This document shows, piece by piece, positions 17,027 to 25,486 of a DNA stretch of 40,224 nt. Each line of letters opens with the position of its first letter. Position 1 is the first letter of the stretch. Position numbers and translations under genes: made by a program. Source of the stretch: an uncultured SAR86 cluster bacterium (GTDB taxonomy: Bacteria; Pseudomonadota; Gammaproteobacteria; Magnimaribacterales; D2472); assembly GCA_902557575.1 (NCBI GenBank), contig CACEAR010000002.1, positions 1 through 40,224 of the forward strand. The letters run 5' to 3'. The notes under the pieces were generated by a model. It saw nothing but the letters and a program-made list of their open reading frames with translations. It was not told where the DNA came from and ran no database searches.

Positions 17027-18871
17027 TTATTTAATAGGTAAGTAAACAACTGTATTAGTTGAAAGTATCATAATAAAAACAAGGCAGGTTACAAGTGGAC
17101 CTAAATAAACTCTACCGGTCATTCTAAAAAATATTCTATTGAAGTAAGGCAATATGAACATCATTGGAACAATCCCAAAAAGCAAATTCACGCTTAACCA
17201 GTTAGTTGTCCAAAAAACTGTGCCTGTATTGAAATAGACTGAGTACTGAATAATTATTATGAGCATTAAACCTAATGAATTTGCGAATCCAGCTATTAGC
17301 ATAGATAGCCATTCGGGTTGATCTTTAAACCTCATAGCACCGTTTACCCTTAGTGAGTTTGAAAAAAAGAATATAAGAAAAAGTGGAAGATACATTAATA
17401 ATACAGCAAGCATTTCTGGCTGAAATATTCTTACTCCCATAAACCAAAATCGATAATCAACATGAAAAAGAGCATAGTTTATAAAAAGGAGTGCATAAAA
17501 AGTTGCAAATATTACTAACGCTAGGATACAAGTTTTTAATAGATCCATTCTATTAATACCTAGTCCCCAAGATTTTGTATCCACTCCGTTTCTCTTGCCA
17601 AAAAGCTTATAGGAGAGGGAGAAAATAATGATTCCTACCAATCCATTAAATGCTGCCCATAACATTACTGAGTTATTCATCCTTTGGGGGAAAAACCAAG
17701 TCAATTTTCTATTGGCTGCATCCTCAAATAAAATTTTTGCAACCTCAACCATTGGTATAAAAGTTGTGCAAGCAATTAGAGCGCTTATAAAAAAGATTGA
17801 CCAAAATATTATTTTTCCTTTGCCATTTGGAACATTTAAAGGAGCTGGAATGTCTTTTTTAATAGATGAAAAGAATCTTAAATCCAAGAATAATCTTGCG
17901 ATAGGAATGAGCATAATTAATGCTAAAACCATATTTATAAGAGTAAATATTTCTTTCCAGTGCCAAATCTGATTGTTTGAATTAATTGGATTTGGTGCAC
18001 CGAATACTTTCTCAAAATAATCCAGTTGATTTGCGGTTGCTTCAAAGTTATAAGGTTGGAACGGATGTAAAACTGGTTCGTTAAAAATCACTCTTAAGGA
18101 ATTTTTTTCTTTTGAGCCGTAATATTTTCCTAACTCAACTTCTTTTATTTGCTCTTCTTTTGGAAGAACACTGTTGACGGTTCTTAGAGATTCAGGAGCA
18201 ATTATCATATTGGCTGAGTCCCATGCAGTGAGTTCATTTCTAAAAGCTCCTTCATCATATAAAGCATAGCTAACACCCATATTTGATTTTGAGTCTCTTA
18301 AAATGTTATTTCTTAAGGTGAGGACGTAACCAGAAACATAAACGGAGTCTAATTTACTTTTTGTATTATTTTGTATGGCTTGTTTTCCAAAAAAATCAGC
18401 GCCACGTATTGCTGCATTTCCTCCCATTGAATGACCAGTTGCTCCAATCTTATCAATATCTACAAAATTAAAAGCGCCACTATGCACATCCTCTACTAAG
18501 GAAAACATCCCATAACCTTGTGTAGTTGCAGCTCTAGTGCTTAAAGATGAAGAAGATAAACCTTGAGCATAAGGATCTATCAGGGCAACAACATATCCTC
18601 TTCTAGAAAGCTCAATAGCTATATTTGATAAAGCCTCTTTTGATCTTTGAAAACCAGGAATAATAGCTATAAATGGAGCCTTTGATTCCGGTTTAGCAGA
18701 ATTTGGTCTAAACAGGTCATAGACAATATATTGGCCCTTGTCTGTATCAAGCCTTAAGCTCTTTACCTCAACATTACCAAAGCTTGTAAGTATCATGGAG
18801 GCAAGAAAGCTAAAAAATAAAATTGATGAAGCTAAGCCTATTAGTAATCTATTTGTTTTAATAAAATTCAT
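17027..18871 (-). CDS. Alpha/beta hydrolase fused to a multi-pass membrane domain
   Basis: A 614-residue protein not assignable to a named family. Residues 1-30 form an anchor helix. An extracytoplasmic alpha/beta hydrolase follows: IPGFQRSKEA oxyanion region, YVVALIDPYAQG and nucleophile elbow GATGHSMGGNAA near residue 148. A membrane helix at about 305-330 is followed by a C-terminal region with about seven more hydrophobic helices. The acid and histidine of the triad are not obvious; VLHPFQPY is a candidate histidine. It leads the three-hydrolase operon. Confidence 0.72.
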   Translation of the reverse strand: MNFIKTNRLLIGLASSILFFSFLASMILTSFGNVEVKSLRLDTDKGQYIVYDLFRPNSAKPESKAPFIAIIPGFQRSKEALSNIAIELSRRGYVVALIDPYAQGLSSSSLSTRAATTQGYGMFSLVEDVHSGAFNFVDIDKIGATGHSMGGNAAIRGADFFGKQAIQNNTKSKLDSVYVSGYVLTLRNNILRDSKSNMGVSYALYDEGAFRNELTAWDSANMIIAPESLRTVNSVLPKEEQIKEVELGKYYGSKEKNSLRVIFNEPVLHPFQPYNFEATANQLDYFEKVFGAPNPINSNNQIWHWKEIFTLINMVLALIMLIPIARLFLDLRFFSSIKKDIPAPLNVPNGKGKIIFWSIFFISALIACTTFIPMVEVAKILFEDAANRKLTWFFPQRMNNSVMLWAAFNGLVGIIIFSLSYKLFGKRNGVDTKSWGLGINRMDLLKTCILALVIFATFYALLFINYALFHVDYRFWFMGVRIFQPEMLAVLLMYLPLFLIFFFSNSLRVNGAMRFKDQPEWLSMLIAGFANSLGLMLIIIIQYSVYFNTGTVFWTTNWLSVNLLFGIVPMMFILPYFNRIFFRMTGRVYLGPLVTCLVFIMILSTNTVVYLPIK

Positions 18872-18967
18872 TAGTTATAAATTTATATTAGTATTCTAAA
18901 GTTTTTTTATTCTTGAATTTATAAATTCTCGCTGATAGTCTAGATTTTTAACATTTTTGGAGAAAAT

Positions 18968-19333
18968 ATGGAATCGTTAATAGTTATGTCACTTGTTTTG
19001 GCAATTTTACAAATATGGATTATTCCGATGGTTTTAAATATGAAAAATATGAATTGGCTTCTTTCAAACAGAGAAGATTCTGATGAGCCATCAGAAATGC
19101 TTGCAAGAGCAAGAAGGGCTTCAACGAATCTTCAAGAAAGTTTGCCAGCTTTTTTAGCATTAGCCCTTTTATCTATGATCGTAAGTGTAGATGTAACCTC
19201 TGCTGCATGCTGGTGGTTGATCTTTAGAGTTGCTCATGGAGCTACATATATTATGGGGATAACGTATGTAAGAACACTTGCTTGGTTCGGATCTATAGGC
19301 TCATTGATTGCAATGGCTTGCGCTCTAGTTTAG
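18968..19333 (+). CDS. MAPEG-family membrane protein
   Basis: A 121-residue protein with four membrane helices and the MAPEG signature region RARRASTNLQESLPAF (about 46-61), then helices with FRVAHGATYIMG and YVRTLAWFG. Human members are microsomal glutathione S-transferases and leukotriene C4 synthase; bacterial members have poorly known roles, often assumed to be glutathione-linked detoxification. A GGAG Shine-Dalgarno lies 5 bases before the ATG. It is a single-gene unit closed by the hairpin at 19346-19380. Confidence 0.88.
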   Translation: MESLIVMSLVLAILQIWIIPMVLNMKNMNWLLSNREDSDEPSEMLARARRASTNLQESLPAFLALALLSMIVSVDVTSAACWWLIFRVAHGATYIMGITYVRTLAWFGSIGSLIAMACALV

Positions 19334-19345
19334 AAATTCTTCTAT

Positions 19346-19380
19346 AAAAAAAGCCGGCCTAGAAAAGCCGGCTTTTTTTT
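19346..19380. terminator. Bidirectional intrinsic terminator
   Basis: Perfect stem AAAAAAGCCGGC / GCCGGCTTTTTT around an 8-base loop (CTAGAAAA). The T run on the right ends the MAPEG transcript on the plus strand; the A run on the left provides the T run for the minus-strand small-protein operon whose last stop is at 19386. Confidence 0.93.
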
Positions 19381-19385
19381 AATGA

Positions 19386-19880
19386 TTAGTCTTCGAAATC
19401 AGCTTGAACAGTTTGATGAGTACCGCCATAAGCAGCTGAAGAGAAATGAGATGTTTTAACAACCCAATTTTTACCTTCTTTTACCCACACACCAGTAACT
19501 CTGGTTCGATAAGGCTTCATTCCGCCGTTTCCATCAGCAACGACTCCCTCAGCATAATATCTTACATAGACAGTAGTATCATTAAGCTGATGTGCTTCAG
19601 ATGCATGAACTTGAATCACTCCAGTTCCTCCAGCACTTTGTCTCTCCCAGTCTGATGCAGTTTGAGTAGCCATTGGTTTATGAAAACTCCCATCAGAATT
19701 AGTATTTAGCATTCCTGATGAGCTACTCATAGCCACAACTTTATCCCAATCTGATGTATTCCTTGCTTCCCAATAAGCTTCAATATTTTTTAGAACTGTT
19801 TTTTCAGCACCTGTATGACCATCAGCAAATACAGCGACTGAAAAGATTAAAGCTAAACTTAAAAATATATTTCTATACAT
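19386..19880 (-). CDS. Exported SnoaL/NTF2-like domain protein
   Basis: A 164-residue protein with a signal peptide (FLSLALIFSVAVFADG). The mature part looks like a cone-shaped NTF2/SnoaL (DUF4440-type) domain: KTVLKNIEAYWEARNTSDWDKVVAM at its start, TVYVRYYAEG in the middle and VTGVWVKEGKNWVVKTSHFS at the end. Such domains bind small hydrophobic ligands or act as simple isomerases or hydratases; no function can be chosen. A strong GGAGG Shine-Dalgarno is 5 bases upstream. It is the last gene of a three-gene group of small proteins. Confidence 0.78.
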   Translation of the reverse strand: MYRNIFLSLALIFSVAVFADGHTGAEKTVLKNIEAYWEARNTSDWDKVVAMSSSSGMLNTNSDGSFHKPMATQTASDWERQSAGGTGVIQVHASEAHQLNDTTVYVRYYAEGVVADGNGGMKPYRTRVTGVWVKEGKNWVVKTSHFSSAAYGGTHQTVQADFED

Positions 19881-19893
19881 TTTTCCTCCTTTT

Positions 19894-20202
19894 TTATTTA
19901 GTCATATTAAATCTTTCTTCACCAACACCGGCTGACATCCAAATTTCATTTGAAACTTGATTTGATAAATCAGCCAAATCAAAAAAGGCTTTCATAGTCT
20001 CGGCTGAAGGATCAGCATCGCTACCCCATACACCCTTCTCTGCATCGACTATAATTCCAATTAAGTTTGGATTCACCCAGAAAAACTTTGCATCATTTAC
20101 ACCTTCAACTTTTTTTGCAGCCTTGCAAACTGCAAGAGCAGCATGACCGAAAGCGTCTCTATCAGCATCACTTCTCATTTCATATTTTCCTATATGCAAC
20201 AT
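19894..20202 (-). CDS. Small protein, unknown function
   Basis: A 102-residue soluble protein that I do not recognise. It lacks a signal peptide (start MLHIGKYEMRSDADRD). Predicted mixed alpha/beta content with KFFWVNPNLIGIIVDAE in the centre and an acidic helix, SAETMKAFFDLADLSN, could fit a small ferredoxin-like alpha/beta fold. Start supported by GGAG 7 bases upstream. It lies 13 bases before the NTF2-like gene and 28 after the next one, so it belongs to the same small operon. Confidence 0.65.
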   Translation of the reverse strand: MLHIGKYEMRSDADRDAFGHAALAVCKAAKKVEGVNDAKFFWVNPNLIGIIVDAEKGVWGSDADPSAETMKAFFDLADLSNQVSNEIWMSAGVGEERFNMTK

Positions 20203-20230
20203 AATTTATCTCCAAAAAAAACACATATTA

Positions 20231-20665
20231 TTAAAGCATACACCATCTTCTCTCAGCGACAACCTCAGTATTCTTGTTGTACATGGCAACAAAGGCATTG
20301 TATTTTTTGTCAGCAAGTTTTCTATCTTCTTCAGATAAAGCTTCTATGCTTTCTCTCCATTCACTCCATGAGTTAACACTATCCCAAACAACCATTGTTG
20401 AAACACGATGAAGTTTTTCTTCTGTCCCATCATCATTTCTTAAATATTGGAGTGCTGGATAAACCTTTACATTTGCGCCCTGCTCGTCGTAAAAGTTTTG
20501 ATGCATCTTGCTAGCTTTCATCATTCCTTCAACACTGCCGCCAGAAACAATCTTAGAAACATAATAATTGACAACTTTTCCATCGCAGTCTGAGAAATCT
20601 GTTGAAATACGATGATCATCTGCAAATGAAAAGATTGAAAAAGTTAATAATAAAAAATATCTCAT
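20231..20665 (-). CDS. Exported small protein, unknown function
   Basis: A 144-residue protein with signal peptide MRYFLLLTFSIFSFADD. The ATG at 20663-20665 is chosen because GGAGG sits 7 bases before it; an in-frame TTG upstream is part of that Shine-Dalgarno. The mature chain has one cysteine near each end (about residues 27 and 142) and a central VVWDSVNSWSEWRESI. The pattern (strand, glycine-rich turn, helix, W-rich segment) vaguely recalls one domain of the two lipoproteins at 29542-31233. That link is weak. First gene of the small-protein group downstream of cysS. Confidence 0.65.
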   Translation of the reverse strand: MRYFLLLTFSIFSFADDHRISTDFSDCDGKVVNYYVSKIVSGGSVEGMMKASKMHQNFYDEQGANVKVYPALQYLRNDDGTEEKLHRVSTMVVWDSVNSWSEWRESIEALSEEDRKLADKKYNAFVAMYNKNTEVVAERRWCML

Positions 20666-20728
20666 AATAAAATCCTCCAATCAGATATTACTACAAGTTT
20701 GTGACAGTGAAGAAAGAATTAGGTGAAA

Positions 20729-22099
20729 TTAGCTTTTATATTTCCAGGTGGTGCCATCTTCAGAATCTATAAGCTTAATACCTTTTTCCAAAAGTGAATC
20801 TCTTATTGCATCAGCACCTGTAAAATCTTTATTTTCTTTGAGAGTTTTCCTCTCATTAATAAGCTTCTCTATTTCCGCCAATTTAGAATCACTAATTTCA
20901 ATTTGCATATTCCACTCAGATGGTTTTTTATCAAATACTCCTAAAATACTGCCTGCAAATAATAAAGATTGTTTAATAGTTCCAGGACTAGAAGAATTTT
21001 TATTTTTTAAAATCTTGTTAATAGAAGTTAATACTTTAGGTATATCAAGATCATTAGAAAAATTTTCCATGAGACTTTCATCAATTTCACCTTCTGGATC
21101 ATCGTCACAGTTATCAAGAAAATCATAAACTTTATCTAACAATACTTTGGACTGTTTTATCACATTTTCATTCCAATCAAGTGATTTTCGATAATGAGAA
21201 GATAGCAATGCAAGTCTTATTGTTTCTCCATCATGCTCTTTTAAAAGGTCATTCAAAAGAATAATATTATTAAGAGATTTCGACATTTTTTCGCCATCTA
21301 TAGTCACAAAACCATTATGTATCCAATACTTAGCATAATCTTCGGGATTATCAGAATTAACGCTTGCACAAGACTGAGCAATTTCATTTTCATGATGAGG
21401 AAAGAGTAAGTCTTGCCCACCACCATGAATATCGAAAGGTATTTTTAGGTTTACTTCAGACATCACACAACATTCTGTATGCCATCCCGGTCTTCCAATT
21501 CCCCATGGAGATTCCCATCCAGGCTGACTTTTGCTTGATGGTTTCCACAAAACAAAGTCCTGTTGATTTTTTTTGATATCGGAAACTTGTACCCTACTTC
21601 CAGCAAGTTGTTGATCAATTTCTCTGTTTGATAATTTTCCATATCCCTCATGAGAAGGAACATGAAAAAATACATGTCCATCTTTTTCGTAAGCTTTATC
21701 TTTCTGGATTAATTTATCAATAAAATTAACCATATCCTCAACATACTCTGTCGCCTTTGGTTGAATATCTGGATGAAGGACATTCAAATAAGACATATCT
21801 GAATTATAAATATCCGTATATTTCTTTGTCAGTTCATTTATAGGTATATTAGATTCATTTGCGGCTTCTATTATCTTGTCATCGATATCAGTAATGTTTG
21901 ATACATATGTAACGTTTGGATATTTATTTCTTAATAGCCTTACAAAAGAATCAAAAACTACCGCCATCCTTGCGTTTCCAATGTGTGCGTAGTTATAAAC
22001 TGTAGGTCCGCAAGCATAAATGCGAACATGGTTTTGGTCTATTGGCTCAAACTTTCTCTTTTTGTTAGATAAAGAATCATATAAATAGATTTCGCTCAT
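20729..22099 (-). CDS. cysS: Cysteinyl-tRNA synthetase
   Basis: Charges tRNA-Cys. Class I synthetase of 456 residues with CGPTVYNYAHIGNAR (zinc Cys plus HIGH-like HIGN), zinc ligands in TECCVMS and HHENEIAQS, and KMSKS as GEKMSKSLNN. The C-terminal DALR/anticodon part is present, ending in WKYKS. Length is normal. It follows maf by 8 bases. Confidence 0.97.
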   Translation of the reverse strand: MSEIYLYDSLSNKKRKFEPIDQNHVRIYACGPTVYNYAHIGNARMAVVFDSFVRLLRNKYPNVTYVSNITDIDDKIIEAANESNIPINELTKKYTDIYNSDMSYLNVLHPDIQPKATEYVEDMVNFIDKLIQKDKAYEKDGHVFFHVPSHEGYGKLSNREIDQQLAGSRVQVSDIKKNQQDFVLWKPSSKSQPGWESPWGIGRPGWHTECCVMSEVNLKIPFDIHGGGQDLLFPHHENEIAQSCASVNSDNPEDYAKYWIHNGFVTIDGEKMSKSLNNIILLNDLLKEHDGETIRLALLSSHYRKSLDWNENVIKQSKVLLDKVYDFLDNCDDDPEGEIDESLMENFSNDLDIPKVLTSINKILKNKNSSSPGTIKQSLLFAGSILGVFDKKPSEWNMQIEISDSKLAEIEKLINERKTLKENKDFTGADAIRDSLLEKGIKLIDSEDGTTWKYKS

Positions 22100-22107
22100 G
22101 ACTATTA

Positions 22108-22719
22108 CTATAACTCAATGACACCTAGTTGATTTAACTTTTCAATAAGGTGCTCCATCGCTAATCCCATGACTGTGCTTTCAAGGCCATTAATGCTGGT
22201 AAAAAGATCTTTTCCGTTAGACTCAAAATGGTAACAACCACATGCACTGTAAGGTTTGTCTAAATTCAAATAATCCTCAATTTCTTGAAGTGATAATTTC
22301 TTCATTTCTAGCTCAGTTACATCATAATTTGACCAAATCTCTCTTCCTTCATGAAATATAGAAATACCATTATTTTGGAAATGTTTTTTTCCAGATAAGG
22401 ATGAGAGATGATTAACAGCATCCTCATGATCAATAGGTTTATCAAAAATCTCATCATCGATTGTGCACATATTATCTGATCCAATAACGAATGCTTCTAA
22501 ATTATCCATGCTTACTGTGCGCGCTTTTTCTGAGGCTAATCTTGATACCTGCTCTCTAAATGATCTCCCATGAAATTCTTTTTTAAGTAAATCTTCATCT
22601 ACGTTGGAATTTATAACTTGGAACTCTAGACCAACTCCTTCAAGTAATTGTCTGCGAATTCTTGAACCGCTAGCAAGAATTAGTTTTTTTTTAGTTTTGG
22701 AAACTTTAGGTAGCACCAA
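22108..22719 (-). CDS. Maf-family nucleotide pyrophosphatase
   Basis: House-cleaning nucleoside triphosphate pyrophosphatase of the Maf (YhdE/YceF) family, which hydrolyses modified or canonical dTTP/UTP-type nucleotides. The 203-residue protein has the N-terminal LILASGSRIRRQLLEGVGLEF, then RLASEKA, VIGSDNMCTIDDEIFDKP and a central YSACGCYHFES where the family usually has GxYxIQG. It is divergent in that last stretch, so the exact subfamily is unclear. Start is the ATG at 22719, 9 bases after folE. Confidence 0.85.
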   Translation of the reverse strand: MVLPKVSKTKKKLILASGSRIRRQLLEGVGLEFQVINSNVDEDLLKKEFHGRSFREQVSRLASEKARTVSMDNLEAFVIGSDNMCTIDDEIFDKPIDHEDAVNHLSSLSGKKHFQNNGISIFHEGREIWSNYDVTELEMKKLSLQEIEDYLNLDKPYSACGCYHFESNGKDLFTSINGLESTVMGLAMEHLIEKLNQLGVIEL

Positions 22720-22728
22720 AGTTAGCTA

Positions 22729-23313
22729 CTATGAACTAGTTGTTATTAAGTTCATAAATTCAGCACGTGTGTCTGGATTCTCCCTGAAAGCTCCAAGCAT
22801 AGTGGATGTTATTGTTGAGCTTTCTGGTTTATGAACTCCTCTTGTTGTCATACATTGATGTTTTGCATTCATGACAACTGCAACACCTTTTGGTTCAAGC
22901 ACTTCATTGATTACGTTTGCTATTTGAGCAGTCATTACCTCTTGGGTTTGAAGTCTCTTACCAAAAATATCAACAACTCTGGCAAGTTTACTAATCCCAA
23001 CAATTCTTTTGTTTGGTAAATAACCAACATGTGCCTTTCCGAGGATAGGAACGATGTGATGTTCACAATGAGATTCAACGCGAATATCCTTCACTATTAC
23101 CATTTCATCGTAACCTTCAACTTCTTCGAACACTTTTGAAAGAACTTCTTTTGGATCCATTTCATACCCTGCAAAGAATTGCTCATAAGCCCTAACTACT
23201 CTCTTAGGAGTCTCTACCAAACCCTCTCTATCAGGGTTGTCGCCTGTCCAAGCAAGCATAGTTCTTACCGCAGCTTCGGCTTCTTCTCGAGTTGGTTTTT
23301 TGTTATCTGTCAT
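22729..23313 (-). CDS. folE: GTP cyclohydrolase I
   Basis: Converts GTP to dihydroneopterin triphosphate, first step of folate synthesis. The 194-residue protein has the zinc site CEHHIVP with the distal cysteine in [13 protein letters not shown], plus [19 protein letters not shown] and [13 protein letters not shown]. All active-site residues look intact. A strong AAGGAG Shine-Dalgarno is 8 bases upstream of the ATG. It leads the folE-maf-cysS group. Confidence 0.97.
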   Translation of the reverse strand: MTDNKKPTREEAEAAVRTMLAWTGDNPDREGLVETPKRVVRAYEQFFAGYEMDPKEVLSKVFEEVEGYDEMVIVKDIRVESHCEHHIVPILGKAHVGYLPNKRIVGISKLARVVDIFGKRLQTQEVMTAQIANVINEVLEPKGVAVVMNAKHQCMTTRGVHKPESSTITSTMLGAFRENPDTRAEFMNLITTSS

Positions 23314-23384
23314 ATTTGATCTCCTTTGATCTTCAATGAGGGAATTATATTAATGATATTTAGCATCAAAATAAAGGAAAATCC

Positions 23385-24089
23385 TTAATCTAATAAGTTT
23401 TTTTTATTTTGAAATGTAAGCTGTTGTTCCTTTTTAAAAGCTCTATTTACATCTACTGGTTCGTTGGAATTGAGAATCTTTTTAAGCACTTTAATCGAAT
23501 CTCTCTCCATTGAGACTATTTTTGCAGCTATTTCGTGTGCCCTTTTCATCATGCTTTCTTTATCTTCATGAATTGAGCTTATGCCGCCATATGAAAGAAT
23601 CTCCTCGACTCCAACTCTTTCACCAGTGAAAACCATTTCCCTAACTCTTTGTTTTGGGACTATTCTTCCTAAGTGCGCACTTCCAACCAGCACATCAAAA
23701 TTTATTCCTGGCATCTGAAAATAACTATCTTTTGTTGCTAAAACAATATCTGAAGAAGATGGAATAAAAAAACCAGCGCCAATAACAAATCCATCGCAGC
23801 AGCAAATTATAGGTACGTCTGAATTATAGATTGCATTTGAAAGCTTCCAGAGATAGTCATTAATTATCTCAAGTTTTTCTTTATCAAGGCCATGCTCCTT
23901 TCTGTCTGCTCCTGCTGAAAACCCTTTACCTTCATTTTCAATTATTATCACAGAGATTTCATTATCAAAAGAAACCTTTTCGATGAGATCATTCATTTCT
24001 ATTAAGTCACTAGATGAAAATGCATTTACTGGTGGAGATGAGATCGTCACCACCATTGTTTTATTTTTAGTTGAGCTTTTTATTGCCAT
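23385..24089 (-). CDS. Crotonase-fold protein (enoyl-CoA hydratase/isomerase family)
   Basis: A 234-residue member of the crotonase family. The two oxyanion-hole segments are clear: FSAGADRKE (about 57-65) and GFVIGAG (about 100-106). At the place where classical enoyl-CoA hydratases have their first catalytic glutamate (P-E-I), this protein has MPGIN with glycine near residue 128, so hydratase activity is doubtful. It could be an isomerase, hydrolase or ring-opening member. It stands alone, divergent from the metallo-hydrolase gene with a 46-base gap. Confidence 0.8.
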   Translation of the reverse strand: MAIKSSTKNKTMVVTISSPPVNAFSSSDLIEMNDLIEKVSFDNEISVIIIENEGKGFSAGADRKEHGLDKEKLEIINDYLWKLSNAIYNSDVPIICCCDGFVIGAGFFIPSSSDIVLATKDSYFQMPGINFDVLVGSAHLGRIVPKQRVREMVFTGERVGVEEILSYGGISSIHEDKESMMKRAHEIAAKIVSMERDSIKVLKKILNSNEPVDVNRAFKKEQQLTFQNKKNLLD

Positions 24090-24135
24090 TTTTATTCGCT
24101 TAAAACTGTTATTATTAACAGAAACTATTGTAGCA

Positions 24136-24783
24136 ATGTCTAATATAAAAGCATTAATTAATCCTGTTACTCCATTTCAACAAAATGCACCCATTGTGTT
24201 TTGTGAAGAAACTAAAAAATGCGCTTTTGTTGATCCAGGTGGAGATTTAGAGGTATTGCTAGCTAGTGCTGCAAATAATGACCTAATTCCAGAGAAAATA
24301 TTACTTACTCATGGGCATATAGACCATGCTGCTGGTGCTACTGAGCTAGCTAATACACTTAACTTGGAGATAATTGGTCCTCACATTGATGATAAGTTTC
24401 TCTTAGATGAATTAGAAGCTCAAGGTTCTATGCTTGGATTATCTGCTCAAAATTGCTCACCAGACCTATGGTTAAATGATGGAGAAACCGTATCAGTTGG
24501 TAATGCAATATTAAAAGTATTTCTTACTCCTGGTCATACTCCAGGACATATTATTTTTTTTCATGAGCCCTCTAAGTTAGCTATTGTGGGCGATGTTCTT
24601 TTTGCCGGATCAATTGGAAGAACAGATTTACCCGGCGGAAACTATGCGCAATTGATTGAATCTATTAAGACAAAACTATGGCCCCTTGGTGAAGATATAG
24701 CTTTCGTCCCTGGCCACGGACCACCCTCAAATTTTAAAGTTGAACGATCAACTAATCCTTTTGTTTCTGATAATAATTTATAG
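24136..24783 (+). CDS. Metallo-beta-lactamase-fold hydrolase, glyoxalase II-like (YcbL type)
   Basis: A 215-residue cytoplasmic hydrolase. Metal motif LTHGHIDHAAG supplies HxHxDH, followed by the histidine in PGHTPGH, the bridging aspartate in GDVLFAGSIGRTDLPGG and the last histidine in PGHGPPSN. This is the short YcbL-like glyoxalase II layout, without the long C-terminal domain of GloB. The ATG at 24136 (MSNIKALINPVTPFQQNAP) is where homology starts; the longer open frame upstream is antisense to the crotonase gene. Its 3' end overlaps the convergent barrel gene by 6 bases. Confidence 0.88.
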   Translation: MSNIKALINPVTPFQQNAPIVFCEETKKCAFVDPGGDLEVLLASAANNDLIPEKILLTHGHIDHAAGATELANTLNLEIIGPHIDDKFLLDELEAQGSMLGLSAQNCSPDLWLNDGETVSVGNAILKVFLTPGHTPGHIIFFHEPSKLAIVGDVLFAGSIGRTDLPGGNYAQLIESIKTKLWPLGEDIAFVPGHGPPSNFKVERSTNPFVSDNNL

Positions 24784-25482
24784 ATTTATACGAAAACCTA
24801 TCTCAAAATTTGTTGAATCATATAGAGAGTTTGTGCTTGCACCGATAGTAAAGGCAGTATATTTACCTCTGTTGTAGATTGCTTCAAAACCAAATCTTCT
24901 GTTTTGATCATCCGAAATCTCATAAATTGTTGGGCAATCTAGTTCCAAACATACAATGTCATCATTGATAATTGGTTCTGCTTCTGATGCAACATCAAGG
25001 AAAATCCTTCCTTCCCAATCATTACTGTCGCCAAAATGAATGCCTGACACAAAATGTGCTTCATATGCATTTTCATCAAAATTGAAGTCATCGTTTTCTA
25101 CTGACCAACTTTTTACTCCAAACTCTCCATAGAGCTCAAATAAATTTTTAATTTCTAAGTTGACTCCGCGTGCTGAAATATTACTCAATATATCGCCTAT
25201 TCCAGCATGAGCTCCAATTCTAAAAGAATCAGTAGTTTTGTCGACTGTCTCTTTCTCAAAATCTATACCATCGCCTCTTCTTTCCAACTTAAGATACAAA
25301 GGGCCAGGCAGTTTAAAGGAGGTGTTTATTGCTAAGCCACTATCAGCATTATTTGCTCCAATAAAGCTTATTCCTAGATAGGTATATCTAAAATCAAATT
25401 CCTCTCTATCGAGTCGTCCTTTTTCTTCTGAAAAAATTGGTATTACTAAAAAGAATAGAAAAAGAGAACTTAAAAATTTCAT
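24778..25482 (-). CDS. Outer-membrane beta-barrel-like protein
   Basis: A 234-residue protein with a signal peptide (FLSSLFLFFLVIPIFSEE). The mature chain alternates polar and hydrophobic residues in many strand-length segments (for example YTYLGISFIGANN, RIGAHAGIGD, AYEAHFVSGIHFG, RFGFEAIYN) and ends GFRINL, with a terminal hydrophobic residue typical of outer-membrane barrels. Two cysteines in VCLELDCP may form a disulfide. I do not recognise a specific family. Start at the ATG 25480-25482, 4 bases after the symporter stop; a TTG upstream lies inside the symporter gene. Confidence 0.7.
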   Translation of the reverse strand: MKFLSSLFLFFLVIPIFSEEKGRLDREEFDFRYTYLGISFIGANNADSGLAINTSFKLPGPLYLKLERRGDGIDFEKETVDKTTDSFRIGAHAGIGDILSNISARGVNLEIKNLFELYGEFGVKSWSVENDDFNFDENAYEAHFVSGIHFGDSNDWEGRIFLDVASEAEPIINDDIVCLELDCPTIYEISDDQNRRFGFEAIYNRGKYTAFTIGASTNSLYDSTNFEIGFRINL

Positions 25483-25486
25483 TTTT

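Noticed and set aside
23983..24135. N-terminal extension of the glyoxalase II-like gene
   Set aside because: It overlaps the crotonase start in antisense, has no family similarity, and the ATG at 24136 matches the usual N-terminus.
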